Positions 62,973 through 64,000 of a stretch of DNA of 64,000 bases are shown here, piece by piece. The translations under genes were made by a program, and so were the position numbers. The notes beneath the pieces were generated by a model that did not search any database, had not been told where the DNA came from, and saw nothing but the letters and a program-made list of their open reading frames with translations. The stretch is from Lachnospiraceae bacterium (GTDB lineage: Bacteria > Bacillota > Clostridia > Lachnospirales > Lachnospiraceae), in assembly GCA_017399685.1 (NCBI GenBank), contig JAFQBM010000040.1, positions 62,001-126,000 on the forward strand, given 5' to 3'. Within the stretch, counting starts at the first letter, position 1. The number at the start of each line of letters is the position of its first letter.

Positions 62973-63260
62973 TCAAATTATTTGATTATCAACATTCCAA
63001 ATCTTATGATTTCTAATATCACCACAATGATTCTGTTCCCAAACAGAAACTTGTTTTTTACCATCAGTTTCATATTCAGAATACATCAACCGCCAATCAT
63101 ATTCTTTGATGAGTGAGAGAGTATCTTTTAATAACCTCAAACAATCAATAGACGCACGAATGTCACCAGTTTCTTGTAACTTGTGAAATTTCTCTGTTAA
63201 TGATTTAGCATCCTTCGTAAGTGTTTCAACAGTTTTGTTAAATACATTTTTGTTTTCCAT
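62973..63260 (-). CDS. phage protein upstream of terminase
   Basis: 95 residues from the ATG at 63260 behind TGGAGGAAA. Helical (LTEKFHKLQETGDIRASIDC, LLKDTLSLIKEYDWRLMYSE), ending in a conserved-looking VWEQNHCGDIRNHKIW. First protein gene of the visible late block. Function unknown. Confidence 0.65.
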   Translation of the reverse strand: MENKNVFNKTVETLTKDAKSLTEKFHKLQETGDIRASIDCLRLLKDTLSLIKEYDWRLMYSEYETDGKKQVSVWEQNHCGDIRNHKIWNVDNQII

Positions 63261-63343
63261 AATAATTTTCCTCCAGTGGTAAGTCACAACCTATTTTAAT
63301 TTTTTACATAATAAAAGACAGCCATAAAAATGACTGTCATAAG

Positions 63344-63417
63344 TCTGGATAACACGACTCGAACATGCGACCTCTTGAACCCAAATCAAGCGTCCTGCCA
63401 AACTGAACTATATCCAG
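63344..63417 (-). tRNA. phage-encoded tRNA-Pro (TGG)
   Basis: Minus-strand cloverleaf: acceptor CTGGATA/TATCCAG, D stem GTTC/GGAC, anticodon stem CTTGA/TCAAG with loop TTTGGGT giving TGG, T loop TTCGAGT, discriminator A. CCA is not encoded. It lies at the head of the visible late operon. Confidence 0.92.
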
Positions 63418-63428
63418 ATATATAAATA

Positions 63429-63454
63429 GGAGAGTAGACTTAAATCCACTCTCC
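63429..63454 (-). terminator. hairpin with GGAGAGT stem upstream of tRNA-Pro
   Basis: GGAGAGT (63429-63435) pairs with ACTCTCC (63448-63454), followed on the minus strand by TATTTATA. It lies on the upstream side of the tRNA, perhaps ending an earlier transcript. Confidence 0.55.
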
Positions 63455-63556
63455 ATAATTTTATCTTTGAAAATCCCAATTTTATAAAAATATTAATATC
63501 TATTAATTTGGATAAAAAAATGATATACTATTATTAAAAATTGATGAGGTGTGCAT

Positions 63557-64000
63557 ATGGAAAAAATAAATATTTTTAATGATGTTATTACAATTATTTC
63601 TTTTATTATGAATTTGACGCTTTTATTATCAGTTGCTGTAAAAATATATGTTTATTTTTCAAAGAAAAGATATGTTAAAAAAGTATTAGGATTTACTAAA
63701 GACACAGTACAAATATCTAATTCGACATTTCATTTAATTACAGATACAAAATCTAGTAATGATTTTATTACATATTCTTCTTTGAAGTCCATTAATAATG
63801 TAATAAATCTATTAAACATAATAGAGAAAAAATTTGATTTGTTAAATAAAACAACCGAAACAAAAAACGAAATCAATATAGGTGGTTTTATTACAAATAA
63901 AAAAGTTAACGCATATTTTACAAAATATTTTCCCCATTTTAAATTTATTATCAATGATAAATACAAAGAGGTTTATGATAATTATTCTATTGATAAAAGA
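63557..64000 (+). CDS. membrane protein, partial, possible lysogen-expressed cargo
   Basis: ATG at 63557 behind GAGGTG; the frame is open for 148 codons to the window edge. One N-terminal TM segment (ITIISFIMNLTLLLSVAVKI) then VYFSKKRYVKKVLGFTKDTV and a soluble region. It is divergent from the late operon. The TM plus short cytoplasmic motif recalls small membrane proteins found in defence or cargo islands, but I cannot name the family. Confidence 0.6.
   Translation, partial: MEKINIFNDVITIISFIMNLTLLLSVAVKIYVYFSKKRYVKKVLGFTKDTVQISNSTFHLITDTKSSNDFITYSSLKSINNVINLLNIIEKKFDLLNKTTETKNEINIGGFITNKKVNAYFTKYFPHFKFIINDKYKEVYDNYSIDKR

Larger units (their letters stand above)
15958..64000 (-). mobile_element. 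siphovirus-type prophage, late half (runs off the right edge)
   Basis: A contiguous minus-strand block contains terminase, portal, scaffold, capsid, tail, lysis and fibre genes, more AT-rich than the flanking chromosome. Order and proteins fit a long-tailed phage with a ~3,085-residue tape measure. The left boundary is placed after the tRNA-Met terminator from the change in base composition and gene direction; the exact att core cannot be defined without the other end. Integration and lysogeny genes must lie to the right. Confidence 0.9.

Noticed and set aside
1..64000. CRISPR array
   Set aside because: No set of regularly spaced identical repeats was seen.

Overview
The left 16 kb looks like the chromosome of a low-GC Gram-positive of the class Clostridia, probably a member of the Lachnospiraceae. 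This is judged from gene content, strong AGGAGG ribosome sites, consensus sigma-A promoters and tRNA sequences; no 16S is present. From about 15.96 kb to the right edge the window holds the late half of a siphovirus-type prophage. It is visibly more AT-rich, is transcribed almost entirely on the minus strand toward the host tRNA genes, and runs off the right edge. No integrase, repressor or replication genes are in view.

Chromosome (1-15,960, all plus strand): the 3' part of a UvrA-like ABC ATPase overlapping a serine beta-lactamase-like hydrolase; an S66 LD-carboxypeptidase; an ADP-ribosylglycohydrolase; a membrane-anchored protein; an ABC exporter (ATPase and FtsX-type permease) whose two genes are each preceded by a copy of a terminal-inverted-repeat element; an XRE regulator; a membrane EAL c-di-GMP phosphodiesterase; a hybrid histidine kinase; a flavin reductase; a transglutaminase-like protein; a HAAS/DUF1700 protein; and tRNA-Val and tRNA-Met, next to which the prophage begins.

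Prophage (minus strand, in transcription order from the right): tRNA-Pro, a small protein, putative small terminase, large terminase interrupted by an in-frame LAGLIDADG intein, portal, a protease/scaffold fusion with a nested scaffold start, decoration protein, major capsid, connector genes, major tail protein. A lysis block follows (holin, SPOR protein, amidase with wall-binding repeats, membrane proteins), then a LytTR response regulator, a RecU-like resolvase, further tail genes, the tape measure, and the tail tip (distal tail protein, Tal-like protein, BppU-like protein, tail fibre).

Most striking region (25.6-40.9 kb): the tape-measure gene is split into three exons. Joining 40904-37897, 36125-35387 and 31140-25630 restores one 3,085-residue frame. 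At both junctions the sequence offers group I intron pairing: P1 with a U.G at the 5' site, a terminal G, and P10 of 6 and 11 bp. Intron 1 (1.77 kb) has readable P6 and P7 pairings and an EDxHD/Vsr-like homing endonuclease. Intron 2 (4.25 kb) has no recognisable endonuclease. It carries about nine small genes on both strands: a ToxN/AbiQ-like toxin preceded by an RNA with two H-type pseudoknots and a terminator (type III toxin-antitoxin architecture), two small hydrophobic proteins behind long structured leaders that can hide their ribosome sites (type I toxin-like), zinc-ribbon proteins, and an unassigned structured RNA. A self-splicing intron used as a cargo island for toxin-antitoxin-like modules inside a phage late gene is the best candidate here for something undescribed.
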